This document shows positions 15,999 through 24,053 of a stretch of 26,980 nucleotides of DNA, one piece after another. The DNA is from Bacteroidota bacterium (GTDB taxonomy: Bacteria > Bacteroidota > Bacteroidia > B-17B0 > Aurantibacillaceae). Position 1 is the stretch's first letter. The number at the start of each line of letters is the position of its first letter. Location of the stretch: the NCBI GenBank assembly GCA_023433205.1, contig JAEZDS010000157.1, positions 1-26,980 on the forward strand, written 5' to 3'. Position numbers and translations under genes: made by a program. The notes under the pieces are model-generated. The model was not told the origin of the DNA. It saw nothing but the letters and a program-made list of their open reading frames with translations, and did no database searches.

Positions 15999-16601
15999 TT
16001 ATTCTTCTTCTTCGGCTTCCTCGAGTTCTTCTTCGGCAGCCTGCATGTTAATGGTAGTTTCAGCTACCTCAGTGAGTTTCAGATCGGCTTCTTTTTCCTC
16101 TTCCAGAATACTTTCAAGTACTGCTGCCACATCAGAAAGCCCCAGCGTATTGGCGAATGTGCGTAAGGTGCCATAAGAGGCAATTTCATAGTGCTCTACC
16201 TTCTGCGCTGCGGCGATGATGCCAGCGTCGCGCATTGCACCGTCTTCGCTCTCCTTCATTATTTCCTCGGCTTCCTTAATGAGGCCATTCATGGCTTCAC
16301 ATTTTTTTGCTGAAGGTTTTTTGCCGATCATCTCAAATACCTGCTCAACTTTTTCAACCTGACCTTCAGTTTCCTCAAGGTGATCTTCAAGTGCCGTAAT
16401 GAGTTCGTCACTGGTGGCTTTTTTTACCATCTTGGGGATAGCTTTGGTCAGAGCCTTTTCCGCCCAGTAGATATCTTTCAGACTGTCTTCAAAAAGTTTG
16501 AGAAGTTTTGGCTCCTCAATTCCGTATTCTGTCTGTCTGATGTTTTTGCTTTTTGAGCCTGACTTGCTCTTTGCGCCGTTTTGTTTGCTTCTTGTTGCCA
16601 T
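15999..16601 (-). CDS. DUF892 (YciE/YciF-like) ferritin-fold protein
   Basis: The 200-residue protein matches the DUF892 family (YciE/YciF-type ferritin-like). An N-terminal basic, disordered tail (KQNGAKSKSGSKSKN) precedes a four-helix bundle: LFEDSLKDIYWAEKALTKAI, ELITALEDHLEETEGQVEKV, a middle helix with IIAAAQKVEHYEIASYGTLRT and a last helix LESILEEEKEADLKLTEVAE. The conserved carboxylates and His (EDHLEE, EHYE, EEEKE) resemble a di-metal site. The C-terminus is an acidic tail of consecutive Glu residues. Relatives are stress-induced; function is unclear. The upstream 120 bases contain no perfect TAnnTTTG box (only a near match). Confidence 0.9.
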   Translation of the reverse strand: MATRSKQNGAKSKSGSKSKNIRQTEYGIEEPKLLKLFEDSLKDIYWAEKALTKAIPKMVKKATSDELITALEDHLEETEGQVEKVEQVFEMIGKKPSAKKCEAMNGLIKEAEEIMKESEDGAMRDAGIIAAAQKVEHYEIASYGTLRTFANTLGLSDVAAVLESILEEEKEADLKLTEVAETTINMQAAEEELEEAEEEE

Positions 16602-16727
16602 AATGTTTTCGTTTAAGTTAGACCTTGTTTCAGGGCAAATTATATGCCTGACTTAATTAACCAGAACTAATGACACACCTGGTCTTCAGCAAGCAAGCAA
16701 TGGCACGTTTTTTCCATCTGTCAAAGT

Positions 16728-17354
16728 GTGAGAAGCAACAATTATTACCTTTATTTTATCGTCAGTATCTTGTTTGCGGGTTGTTACCCAAAAACCCGCA
16801 TTACGGGCTCGTGGACCAATACCAGCATCAGTAAAAAGTTTCAGGTTATTTTTGTGTCGGCTCTTACCGGCAATACTGTTGACAGGGCTAATCTTGAAAG
16901 GGAGATGGCGGAAGCAGTATCGAAAAGAGGAGCGCAGGCGGTGAAAAGTCTGGACGTGTTGCCTCCTGGTTTTTTTACCGACTCGGTCACAAAAGGATCG
17001 GTAATGGAAATGGTGAAGCATCACAGCGCTGATGCTATCCTCACCATTTCAGTGCAGAAGAAAGAGACACAGTCGCGCTATGTAAGAGGCGCCTACGCGC
17101 CAATGAATACCTGGGGTTATTACAACACGTTCTGGGGATATTATTCCCATTGGTCACCTATGGCTTACAGCCCTGGTTACTATCAGGAAGAAGATGTGTA
17201 CTATCTCGAAACCAACCTTTACGACAGTGCGGATGAGAAATTAATATGGTCGGCCCAGTCGCGCACCTACAGCTACGAAGGACTTGCCGGCACCGCGCGC
17301 GACTTTGCCATAACTGTGGCAGACCGTATGGCGTCCGATGGCATCTTCAAATAA
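16728..17354 (+). CDS. DUF4136-like lipoprotein
   Basis: The 208-residue product starts at a GTG (16728-16730) and has a hydrophobic N-terminus with a lipobox LFAGC (Cys19), so it is a predicted lipoprotein. The mature part contains GSWTN, a segment with an AEAVSKRGAQAVKSLD-like helix, a Tyr/Trp-rich middle loop (NTWGYYNTFWGYYSHWSP, about 125-145), and LETNLYDSADEKLIWSAQS, which resembles DUF4136-type proteins of Bacteroidota envelopes. It would be anchored in the membrane facing the periplasm or surface. Function is unknown. It is divergent from DUF892 with about 125 bases between starts. Confidence 0.75.
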   Translation: MRSNNYYLYFIVSILFAGCYPKTRITGSWTNTSISKKFQVIFVSALTGNTVDRANLEREMAEAVSKRGAQAVKSLDVLPPGFFTDSVTKGSVMEMVKHHSADAILTISVQKKETQSRYVRGAYAPMNTWGYYNTFWGYYSHWSPMAYSPGYYQEEDVYYLETNLYDSADEKLIWSAQSRTYSYEGLAGTARDFAITVADRMASDGIFK

Positions 17355-17446
17355 ACACACTTGGAAAATTTTCCTCAACATGTAGATTATTATCGCCGTG
17401 AACAACAGGATAGCCCCGGGAAAAGAAATTTGTATCTTCACCGCTA

Positions 17447-18979
17447 ATGGAACAGAAAAAGATAAAAGTACGCCGCTGGCGTCTGAGTGATTACGACAGT
17501 GTAACCAGCCTGCAGACAAGTTGTTTTCCGAAAATGAAACCCTGGAGTATTGAACAGTTTACCAATCTGATCAAAACTTTCCCTGAGGGTCAGATCCTGA
17601 TAGAGTATGACGGAAGAGTGGTGGCCTCCTCATCAAGTCACATCATAAATTTTAATAATTATACCGAAACCAGCTCATGGGGCGAGCTCACCAGTTCTGG
17701 ATATATCACCAACCATGACCCCAAAGGCGATACACTTTACGGGCTGGAGATAATGGTTGACCCGGCATACAGGAACATGAAACTAGCGCGCCGCCTGTAT
17801 GCAGCCAGGCAGAAACTGGCAAAAGACAAGAACCTTAAACGTATAGCAATTGGTGGCCGCATTCCCAACTACCACAAACATGCCACCAAATTAACCGCGG
17901 CGCAGTATGTGCAGAAGGTGATCGACAAAAAGTTGTATGACCCGGTTTTAACCGCGCAGCTGGCCAATGGCTTTTTCCTGAAAAGGCTGCTGCCGGATTA
18001 TCTGCCAAGCGACCAGGAGTCTCTTGGATACGCCACTTTTCTTGAATGGGTGAACTACGACTATAAGGCCGATAGCAAAAGAATAAAGGCCAGCCCTTAT
18101 GTGCGGGTTTGTGCTGTGCAATACCAGCAGCGAATGCTAAAAGATTTTGATGAGTTTGCGCAGAGTTGCGAATACTTTGTTGATGTTGCTTCAGATTACC
18201 GCTGCGATGTGGTACTTTTCCCAGAGATGTTTACCATGCAGCTGCTTACTTTTCTCCCCAATAAACATCCGGGTAACGCCATAAGGGAGTTAGACAAGTT
18301 TACAAAACAGTACATTGACCTTTTTACCTCTTTATCTATTAAATACAACACCAATATTATTGCGGGGTCACACTTTGTGGTTGAAAATGATGACCTGTAC
18401 AATGTTTCATATCTTTTCAGACGTAATGGCAGTCACGAGAAGCAGTACAAGATCCATATCACACCGCATGAAAGGAAATGGTGGGGAGTGAAACCAGGCA
18501 ATAAGGTTGAGGTATTTGATACCGACATCGGCCCCATTTCTATTATGATCTGTTACGATGTAGAGTTTCCGGAACTTTCCCGCATAGCAACCAGCAAGGG
18601 AGCGCGGATCATTTTTGTACCATTTAACACCGATGAAAGACGCGGTTACCTGCGTGTGCGTTACTGTTCGCAGGCAAGGGCAATTGAAAACCAGGTGTAT
18701 ATGGTGCTTGCCGGTTGTGTGGGGAACCTTCCCGCGGTTGACAATATGGATATTCAATATGCGCAATCTGCCATATTCACACCCTCTGATGTGGAATTCT
18801 CACGTGAGGGAATTGCCACTGAGGCGGCGCCAAATACCGAGATGCTCATCTTCCAGGATCTTGATCTGAACCTTCTTGCCAGAAACCGCGAATACGGCAG
18901 TGTTCAAACGTGGAAGGACAGAAGAAAAGATCTTTATCAGGTGAATTTTACCGAAGATAACCGGAAACTGAAGGTGTGA
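17447..18979 (+). CDS. GNAT acetyltransferase-nitrilase (carbon-nitrogen hydrolase) fusion
   Basis: The 510-residue protein has two domains. Residues about 5-205 form a GNAT acetyltransferase (YGLEIMVDPAYRNMKLARRLY near 98-118 is the acetyl-CoA-binding motif region). Residues about 215-510 form a nitrilase-type hydrolase with the catalytic triad Glu260 (LFPEMFT), Lys335 (QYKIHITPHE) and Cys369 (ICYDVEFPE). This bifunctional arrangement is a known bacterial family. The pair probably modifies and hydrolyses or transfers an amide-bearing small molecule, but the substrate is unknown. A near match (GAAATTTG) to the -7 consensus sits about 14 bases before the start. It is convergent with the next gene, stop codons adjacent. 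Confidence 0.93.
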   Translation: MEQKKIKVRRWRLSDYDSVTSLQTSCFPKMKPWSIEQFTNLIKTFPEGQILIEYDGRVVASSSSHIINFNNYTETSSWGELTSSGYITNHDPKGDTLYGLEIMVDPAYRNMKLARRLYAARQKLAKDKNLKRIAIGGRIPNYHKHATKLTAAQYVQKVIDKKLYDPVLTAQLANGFFLKRLLPDYLPSDQESLGYATFLEWVNYDYKADSKRIKASPYVRVCAVQYQQRMLKDFDEFAQSCEYFVDVASDYRCDVVLFPEMFTMQLLTFLPNKHPGNAIRELDKFTKQYIDLFTSLSIKYNTNIIAGSHFVVENDDLYNVSYLFRRNGSHEKQYKIHITPHERKWWGVKPGNKVEVFDTDIGPISIMICYDVEFPELSRIATSKGARIIFVPFNTDERRGYLRVRYCSQARAIENQVYMVLAGCVGNLPAVDNMDIQYAQSAIFTPSDVEFSREGIATEAAPNTEMLIFQDLDLNLLARNREYGSVQTWKDRRKDLYQVNFTEDNRKLKV

Positions 18980-19336
18980 TTATTTCACAACGCTGAGAGG
19001 GAACAGCTGTTTTCTCAGTTTGCCCGTAAATTCAAATGGCACTTTTAGCCATTTGCTCTGCGGAGATGATTTAAAAAAGTACAGGGGTATGTTCTTATCC
19101 CTGTATAATTTTTCAGCTTTATTGCCCAGGTACTGGAGTATGCTGTCGAAATTCATGTCGTACAGCGTGGCCGCATCTTTTTTGAGCTTATTGAGCAGCA
19201 CTTTTTCCTCCAGCTCCTGAGAAGGTTTAAGTGCGTACAGGTTAATCAGTTTTTTGCGCTGCGGAGATTTCCGGTATGTCTCCAGGATTTCGGCCACCTG
19301 TTTGAACTCCGGCGTGTTTCTTCTAACCTGTTTCAT
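18980..19336 (-). CDS. Hypothetical basic protein (118 aa)
   Basis: From the ATG at 19334-19336 the product is 118 residues, lysine- and leucine-rich, mostly helical (EFKQVAEILETYRKS, KLINLYALKPSQELEEKVLLNKLKKD), with a strand-like C-terminus (NIPLYFFKSS). The frame remains open upstream to 19450, including an ATG at 19361-19363, but a start there or at 19450 would run into the divergent patatin gene and its upstream region, so the shorter form is preferred. I do not recognise the family. Stop codons abut those of the GNAT-nitrilase gene, so the two are convergent. Confidence 0.6.
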   Translation of the reverse strand: MKQVRRNTPEFKQVAEILETYRKSPQRKKLINLYALKPSQELEEKVLLNKLKKDAATLYDMNFDSILQYLGNKAEKLYRDKNIPLYFFKSSPQSKWLKVPFEFTGKLRKQLFPLSVVK

Positions 19337-19422
19337 GTTTTGGAGGGGAAAAGCCTGTGCCATCCCCGGGTGCAACTTCCTTCTCTTTTTTCTGCTTGCA
19401 TGAATTTTGAGTACTGGCAGCC

Positions 19423-20334
19423 ATGGCTTCTCAGGTTTATATTCTTTCAATTGATGGTGGCGGATTAAAAGGACTTATCGCCATAAAGATCCTTCAGGTT
19501 ATAGAACAGATTACCGGTGCCCTTGTAAGCGAACAGTTCGATCTGTTTGCCGGAACATCCACTGGCGGCTTAATTTCATGCGCGCTGGCTGCTGCTCGCA
19601 AAGATTCTGGCGTAACTCATAATCTCGATCATATCGAAAACATGTACCTTGACGTGGGACAGGAATTGTTCAGACAGGGTGGACTAACTTATAATGAGAA
19701 GGACGCGGAAAAATTTAACGCGATTCTTAAGCAGACTTTTCATAAAAAGAAGATCTCCGAGGTGTACAAACCGGTATTTATTCCCGCGTACGATAAAATA
19801 ACAAAAAGCCTGGTGGTTTTTAAAACCCGCTCTGCAAAGCAAAATAAACAGAAAGATGTTTCTCTCGTTGAAGCCTGCAGAGCCACCACCGCGCTGCCGC
19901 CTGTCTTCCCGCCATTCAGAATGTTATATAACAGCCGCGAGTTATATTGTGTTGACGCAGGGCCCCTTTTAAAAAATCCTGCGCTCTCGGCACTGGCTGA
20001 GGTTTGGAAACATAAAGGATATTATGGTAATGAGCAGTTGCGCGCCGAAGATATTGTTCTGCTTTCAATAAGTACCGGTAATTACAGAGGTCAAAAAGCT
20101 GACTGGTCTGCCAATATAAAAGACGTAATGCATAGCCAGGAGATGGACATGGCATATATTAAAGCGCAGAGGTTGGAGATACCTTTTGAGGAAATAAAGT
20201 ATCTCAGAGTTGATATGAACCTTGGCGGATCGGCCTTTTCGCTCACCCAGCTGCTTCACTGGATTGAGCGGATCCGGTCTCTTTCTGCCAATGAACGATT
20301 TATATACGAGGTACGTAGTCTGCTGATGTCGTAA
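19423..20334 (+). CDS. Patatin-like phospholipase (plant-patatin type)
   Basis: The 303-residue protein carries all patatin motifs: oxyanion hole DGGGLKG (residues 11-17), nucleophile elbow GTSTGG with Ser46, and catalytic Asp178 in DAG. The sequence is closer to plant patatins and to CapV-type effectors than the first patatin in the window. It has no membrane segments. CapV homologues act in CBASS anti-phage systems when beside a CD-NTase gene; none is present here, so a lipid acyl hydrolase of unknown target is the conservative call. The next gene is on the other strand and their stop codons are adjacent. Confidence 0.9.
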   Translation: MASQVYILSIDGGGLKGLIAIKILQVIEQITGALVSEQFDLFAGTSTGGLISCALAAARKDSGVTHNLDHIENMYLDVGQELFRQGGLTYNEKDAEKFNAILKQTFHKKKISEVYKPVFIPAYDKITKSLVVFKTRSAKQNKQKDVSLVEACRATTALPPVFPPFRMLYNSRELYCVDAGPLLKNPALSALAEVWKHKGYYGNEQLRAEDIVLLSISTGNYRGQKADWSANIKDVMHSQEMDMAYIKAQRLEIPFEEIKYLRVDMNLGGSAFSLTQLLHWIERIRSLSANERFIYEVRSLLMS

Positions 20335-20335
20335 A

Positions 20336-20890
20336 CTACTTTCTTGCCGATTTCAGCGCTTTGCCCCACAGGCTCAACTGGTCAAGCATGGTTTTCAAAG
20401 ACTCTTCGTGGTGATCGGCAGGTGTGAATTCACTGAAATTTTTAAAGTCAGTGTATAACGAAAGTGCCACCTGCGCGCGAACCGTGGCAACCTGAAGTTC
20501 AGCCATTATCAATCTCAAGTGTTCAACCGCTCTGGTTCCGCCGGCGCTTCCGTATGCCACAAAGCCCGCGGCTTTATTGTTCCATTCGGCATACAGGTAA
20601 TCGAGCGCGTTTTTCAGTGCACCGGAGGTGCTGTGGTTGTATTCAGGGCTAACAAAAACAAATCCGTCGAATCCTCTGATCTTTTCCGCCCACCTTTTAG
20701 TGTGGTCTTTGCTGTACTTACCCTGGGAGGGTGGCACCGGCTCATCGAGCAGAGGAAGGTTATAATCTCTTATATCAACCAGTTCATATTCGGCATCAGA
20801 CCTTTTTCTGGCCATTTCAAATACCCATTTTGCAACGGCCTCGCCGTTTCTGTTTGGTCTGGTGCTTCCCAGAATAATAGCAATTTTCAT
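20336..20890 (-). CDS. NADPH-dependent FMN reductase family protein
   Basis: The 184-residue flavodoxin-like protein has the FMN phosphate-binding loop GSTRPNRNGE near the N-terminus (residues 8-17), the SPEYNHSTSGALKNALDYLY motif (about 82-101) typical of the family, and GSAGGTRAVEHLR. It probably reduces FMN or quinones with NAD(P)H in the cytoplasm. The length is standard. It lies tail-to-tail with the patatin gene. A second FMN reductase of the same superfamily is at about 22.8-23.4 kb. Confidence 0.92.
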   Translation of the reverse strand: MKIAIILGSTRPNRNGEAVAKWVFEMARKRSDAEYELVDIRDYNLPLLDEPVPPSQGKYSKDHTKRWAEKIRGFDGFVFVSPEYNHSTSGALKNALDYLYAEWNNKAAGFVAYGSAGGTRAVEHLRLIMAELQVATVRAQVALSLYTDFKNFSEFTPADHHEESLKTMLDQLSLWGKALKSARK

Positions 20891-21110
20891 AATTGTTCAG
20901 GATTTTGAGGGAACCTACTCAACCGGCGTGCCAGTAGTCGGAAAAAAAACGAGTGCCCGCAACGCAGTGATAACAACCTTTTTATTGAGGAGATGCAATT
21001 ATGTGGAAATTTGTACGCACTAAGTCGTAGCGTTTCGCAGTACCACACAGCAGCCGCCCTGCATTTTGCTGGCACAAGTATTACTCTTTCCTTAATTGTT
21101 GAAATAGCTT

Positions 21111-21941
21111 ATGAAGATCCCTCAGCCAAAAGGTATCCTTATCCCCATAGGGGGAGGGGAAGACAAAAAAGAACAGAAAGTTGTACTGACCCGTGTTATT
21201 GAGGAGACCAAAAAAAAACATCCCCGGATTTGTGTGATCACGCTGGCTACCAACCTTCCAAAGGAGGTAGGCAACGATTATAAGAATGCTTTTAAGGACC
21301 TGGGAATTCTGAAGGTCCACCTTGTTCATTATGAGCACAGGCCGGATGCCGATTCGGAAGAACACCTTACTGCCATCAAACAGTGCGACGCGGTGCTCTT
21401 CAGCGGTGGAAATCAGCTTAAGATCACCAATCTGCTTGGAGGCACTAAGCTCATGCAATTAATAAAACAACGTTATTATGATGATGAGAATTTTGTGATT
21501 GCAGGCACCAGTGCCGGTGCTGCTGCGATGAGCGACACCATGATAATTGCCGGAAGCAGCCGTGACGCGCTCATTAAAGGGCAGCTGGAGCTTACAAACG
21601 GCCTCGACCTGATTGACAGCGTTTTTATTGATACACACTTTACAGAAAGGGGACGATTTGGAAGGGTGATCCAGACCGTTACATGCAATCCCGGTGTTTT
21701 AGGGGTAGGTTTGGGTGAAGATACTGCTGTTGTGATATATAAAGGAGATCAGATGGAAGTGGTAGGATCGGGGCTGGTAGTAATTGCAGATGGCAGCGCT
21801 ATCCAGTATACCGATCTTACTGAGATTGAGAACGGTCAGCCCATTACGGTAGAGGGGATAAAAATGCACATACTGGGGCCTGGCAAAAAGTTTCTGCTGA
21901 GTAAACGACAGCTGGCTGCCGAAGCCGTGGCGAAGAAGTAA
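21111..21941 (+). CDS. cphB: Cyanophycinase
   Basis: The 276-residue protein matches cyanophycinase (CphB), a serine-type dipeptidase that cleaves the arginyl-aspartate polymer cyanophycin to beta-Asp-Arg. Seen directly: GILIPIGGGEDKK near the N-terminus, SGGNQLKITNL (98-108), the nucleophile GTSAGAAAMS with Ser134, and DTHFTERGRFGR. Length and motif order fit the cytoplasmic family. No cyanophycin synthetase gene is in the window, so the enzyme may act on another Asp-rich polymer or on imported cyanophycin. The isoaspartyl peptidase at 14.5 kb could finish the dipeptide product. The start is an ATG with no other plausible Met nearby. Confidence 0.93.
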   Translation: MKIPQPKGILIPIGGGEDKKEQKVVLTRVIEETKKKHPRICVITLATNLPKEVGNDYKNAFKDLGILKVHLVHYEHRPDADSEEHLTAIKQCDAVLFSGGNQLKITNLLGGTKLMQLIKQRYYDDENFVIAGTSAGAAAMSDTMIIAGSSRDALIKGQLELTNGLDLIDSVFIDTHFTERGRFGRVIQTVTCNPGVLGVGLGEDTAVVIYKGDQMEVVGSGLVVIADGSAIQYTDLTEIENGQPITVEGIKMHILGPGKKFLLSKRQLAAEAVAKK

Positions 21942-21986
21942 GACCTTTGTTTGTAGTTCAACAGATCTAAATGGTAATTTTATCCT

Positions 21987-22349
21987 GTGCATCTGGCTGA
22001 TATCAGAGATTATTGTCTCTCACTACCTGCAGTAACAGAAGACATAAAATGGGAAAACCATCTTTGTTTCTGTGTGGGCGGAAAAATGTTCCTTATCACC
22101 TCTCCTGATGAGGTGCCGGTTTCTGCTTCCCTGAAGGTTAGTGCCGAAGATTTTGCTGAGCTGATAACGGTTAACGGCATTAAACCCGCGAGTTATCTTG
22201 CACGCTATGGCTGGGTGCAGCTCGATTCCATTGAACGATTTAATGATTCGCAGTGGAAAAGGTACCTTAAAGAGGCACACAGACTTATAGGTGAAAAACT
22301 CCCGAAACGCGAACAGAAGCGGCTGGGCCTTGTGTTTAGCGGGGAATAG
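21987..22349 (+). CDS. MmcQ/YjbR family DNA-binding protein
   Basis: The 120-residue protein uses a GTG start (21987-21989). Its pattern LADIRDYCLSLPAVTEDIKW...FCVGGKMFLI...PASYLARYGWVQLD is typical of the MmcQ/YjbR family (two-layer alpha-beta fold; sometimes called DNA-binding, with little functional evidence). Cytoplasmic. It follows the cyanophycinase gene by 45 bases on the same strand, so cotranscription is possible. The next gene has its own promoter-like sequence. Confidence 0.88.
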   Translation: MHLADIRDYCLSLPAVTEDIKWENHLCFCVGGKMFLITSPDEVPVSASLKVSAEDFAELITVNGIKPASYLARYGWVQLDSIERFNDSQWKRYLKEAHRLIGEKLPKREQKRLGLVFSGE

Positions 22350-22386
22350 CCTGTATTCCCTTCTGATTTTCTGTTTCCGCAGCCAA

Positions 22387-22420
22387 TTGTTTTTCCAGAC
22401 GGATGATTTTATTACATTTG
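22387..22420 (+). promoter_or_regulatory. Bacteroidota-type promoter (TTG / TACATTTG)
   Basis: TACATTTG at 22413-22420 is a perfect TAnnTTTG -7 box and TTG at 22387-22389 lies 23 bases upstream, at the long end of the usual -33 spacing. The box ends eight bases before the ATG at 22429 and so supports that start. Confidence 0.5.
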
Positions 22421-22428
22421 GTCAGCAT

Positions 22429-22815
22429 ATGGAGCCAAATGAATTACGCATCGGTAACAAGGTTTTAAACCCTTACCACGAAAAAGTTTACACGGTTGAA
22501 GGTTTTAAATATTCCCGTGATCCTGGTGGAGAACGCCGCGCATACGTTTCAACATTTGAACACAGCGGTAATACGGTTAAACTCTCGGTTCTTCAGCCTA
22601 TACCCGTGAGTGAAGCCTGGCTGCAGAAATCAGGCGCAAAATCCAATGGAGAAAACAGCTGGTCACTTGGAAAGTTCACCATTTCTAAAAAAGGTGATAG
22701 TTTTTTTGCAACTGCCGGGAATGAACAGGTCAAGATAACGTACCTGCATGATCTGCAGAACCTTTATTTTTATTTTCACGATAAGCAGGAACTGGAGTTT
22801 CTTTCACTTCATTAA
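22429..22815 (+). CDS. Hypothetical protein (128 aa)
   Basis: The product from ATG 22429 is 128 residues. A longer in-frame start at 22291 exists but overlaps the preceding gene and covers a promoter, so it is less likely. The sequence begins EPNELRIGNKVLNPYHEKVYTVEGF, a pattern often seen in small Bacteroidota proteins of unknown function that contain RIGN(K/Y)V. The rest is beta-rich with aromatic residues near the C-terminus (YLHDLQNLYFYFHDKQELEF). No signal peptide or membrane segment. Its 3' end overlaps, in a different frame, the open frame of the following FMN reductase. Confidence 0.75.
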   Translation: MEPNELRIGNKVLNPYHEKVYTVEGFKYSRDPGGERRAYVSTFEHSGNTVKLSVLQPIPVSEAWLQKSGAKSNGENSWSLGKFTISKKGDSFFATAGNEQVKITYLHDLQNLYFYFHDKQELEFLSLH

Positions 22816-22823
22816 GGGTCAGT

Positions 22824-23393
22824 CTGGGAGCAAAGAAAAAAATACTCATCCTGCTGGCCAGTGTTCGGCAGGGACGTAAGAGCGACCGGCTTGGTCTTTT
22901 TTTTAAAGAATTTCTTTCAAATAAAGAAGATCTTGAAGTAGAGATTGTAGATCTTAAAGCCTGCAACTTTCCGGTTTTTACTGAGCGGCTGAGGTTTATG
23001 GAAGCTCCGGCTGGAGAGATCAAAGACTTTGCTTCCAAAATTAAAAACAGTGCCGGCGTTATTATTGTTACACCTGAGTACAATGGAGGTTATCCGGCCT
23101 CTCTTAAAAATGTGATCGACCTGCTTTATGATGAATGGAAGCGCAAGCCGGTGGCCTTGTGTTCGGTGTCGGCGGGGCCTTTCGCCGGCTCACAGGTAAT
23201 AACATCCCTGCTGTTTACTTTGTGGAAGATCGGCGCCTGGGTGGTTCCGGCCATGTTTCCTGTTGCCAGAGTGGAAGAATCTTTTAATGAAAACGGAGTT
23301 CCTTCCGATAAACAAGCTGTGATACGCAGAGCAGAGGCCTTTGTGGCCGAACTTCTCTTCGCGGTGAATGGCATCGAGACTGCAAAAAAATAA
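22824..23393 (+). CDS. NADPH-dependent FMN reductase family protein without a standard start codon
   Basis: The frame is open from 22785 to the TAA at 23391-23393 but has no ATG, GTG or TTG before the ATG at 22998. The conserved N-terminus (KKILILLASVRQGRKS, the FMN-binding loop) begins near 22836, so the 22998 start would delete the nucleotide-binding part. I place the left edge at the CTG of 22824 as one possible start. The remaining protein has the PEYNGGYPASLKNVIDLLY motif and SVSAGPFAG, typical of FMN reductases. The frame also overlaps the end of the preceding gene in the -1 direction, so a frameshift fusion, a non-standard start or a sequencing error are open alternatives. Related to the FMN reductase at 20336. 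Confidence 0.7.
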   Translation: MGAKKKILILLASVRQGRKSDRLGLFFKEFLSNKEDLEVEIVDLKACNFPVFTERLRFMEAPAGEIKDFASKIKNSAGVIIVTPEYNGGYPASLKNVIDLLYDEWKRKPVALCSVSAGPFAGSQVITSLLFTLWKIGAWVVPAMFPVARVEESFNENGVPSDKQAVIRRAEAFVAELLFAVNGIETAKK

Positions 23394-23419
23394 AAGAGGA
23401 GCGTTGTTACGATCCTCTT
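23394..23419 (+). terminator. Weak hairpin after the FMN reductase
   Basis: AAGAGGA (23394-23400) pairs with TCCTCTT (23413-23419), with a GC-containing inner loop, immediately after the stop. There is no T run, so it may be a weak terminator or mRNA-stability hairpin between convergent genes. Confidence 0.3.
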
Positions 23420-23444
23420 CCAAAATCTCTCCTAAAGATACTTT

Positions 23445-24005
23445 TTAACTATTAGCCATTTTTTGTGGCGCTTCCAGGTTTTTTTTCAGGTTATCAAGTC
23501 CTTTTTGCAGATCGGTACCCAGCATTTCATCCATGTTTCCGAAAAGCAGCATAATATTCATGGGGTAGGGCATTTTACTGTTAAAGTTCCAGCGCACCCG
23601 TGTTTTATTTTCTCCTGCGTCTTCAGTAATAAAATTTGCGCTGGCCTTACTTTCAAAGGGTTTAAAAAATCGCAACTCGGTCTCCAGAAGACGCCCTTCA
23701 TTAATGGTTTTTATTTCCTGTTCACCTTTGCCCACATTTTCGTTCTGGCTGTCCCAGGCCGACACAAATCCCACTGTTGCATCTTCACCACGAAATTCCT
23801 TTTTCATGTTGGGATCGGCCTGTGCCCAGACGCTGAACTGATCTTGATTTTTCAGGTGTTTAATGTAATTAAATACTTCTTCTTTGGGCCTGTTGATTTC
23901 GGTTGAACGTTCAACCATAAAGTCATTGCCCACGAAAAGGGCAGTCACCAGTGGTATTGCGATAATAATGGCAATAACCAGCAGAACTTTTTTTAGTGTT
24001 TTCAT
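23445..24005 (-). CDS. SRPBCC family protein
   Basis: The 186-residue protein has an N-terminal membrane anchor (VLLVIAIIIAIPLVTALFVG, about 7-26) and then a START/SRPBCC fold (RSTEINRPKEEVFNYIKHLKN, WAQADPNMKKEF, GEQEIKTINEGR, TRVRWNFNSKMPYPM). The family binds hydrophobic ligands in a deep cavity; no catalytic residues are evident. The anchor suggests a membrane-tethered domain on the periplasmic or cytoplasmic side. The GyrI-like gene lies 48 bases upstream on the same strand, which suggests cotranscription. Confidence 0.9.
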   Translation of the reverse strand: MKTLKKVLLVIAIIIAIPLVTALFVGNDFMVERSTEINRPKEEVFNYIKHLKNQDQFSVWAQADPNMKKEFRGEDATVGFVSAWDSQNENVGKGEQEIKTINEGRLLETELRFFKPFESKASANFITEDAGENKTRVRWNFNSKMPYPMNIMLLFGNMDEMLGTDLQKGLDNLKKNLEAPQKMANS

Positions 24006-24053
24006 GTTTTTGTTGTTTTGATTTTAAGCTTTAAGGTATGATTTTTTTGTATT

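Noticed and set aside
17363..17374. Perfect palindrome GGAAAATTTTCC after the DUF4136-like gene
   Set aside because: It has no loop and no T run, so it is not a convincing terminator; a 12-base AT-rich palindrome can occur by chance.
19423..20334. CBASS defence system
   Set aside because: The patatin is CapV-like, but no CD-NTase or other CBASS component is nearby.
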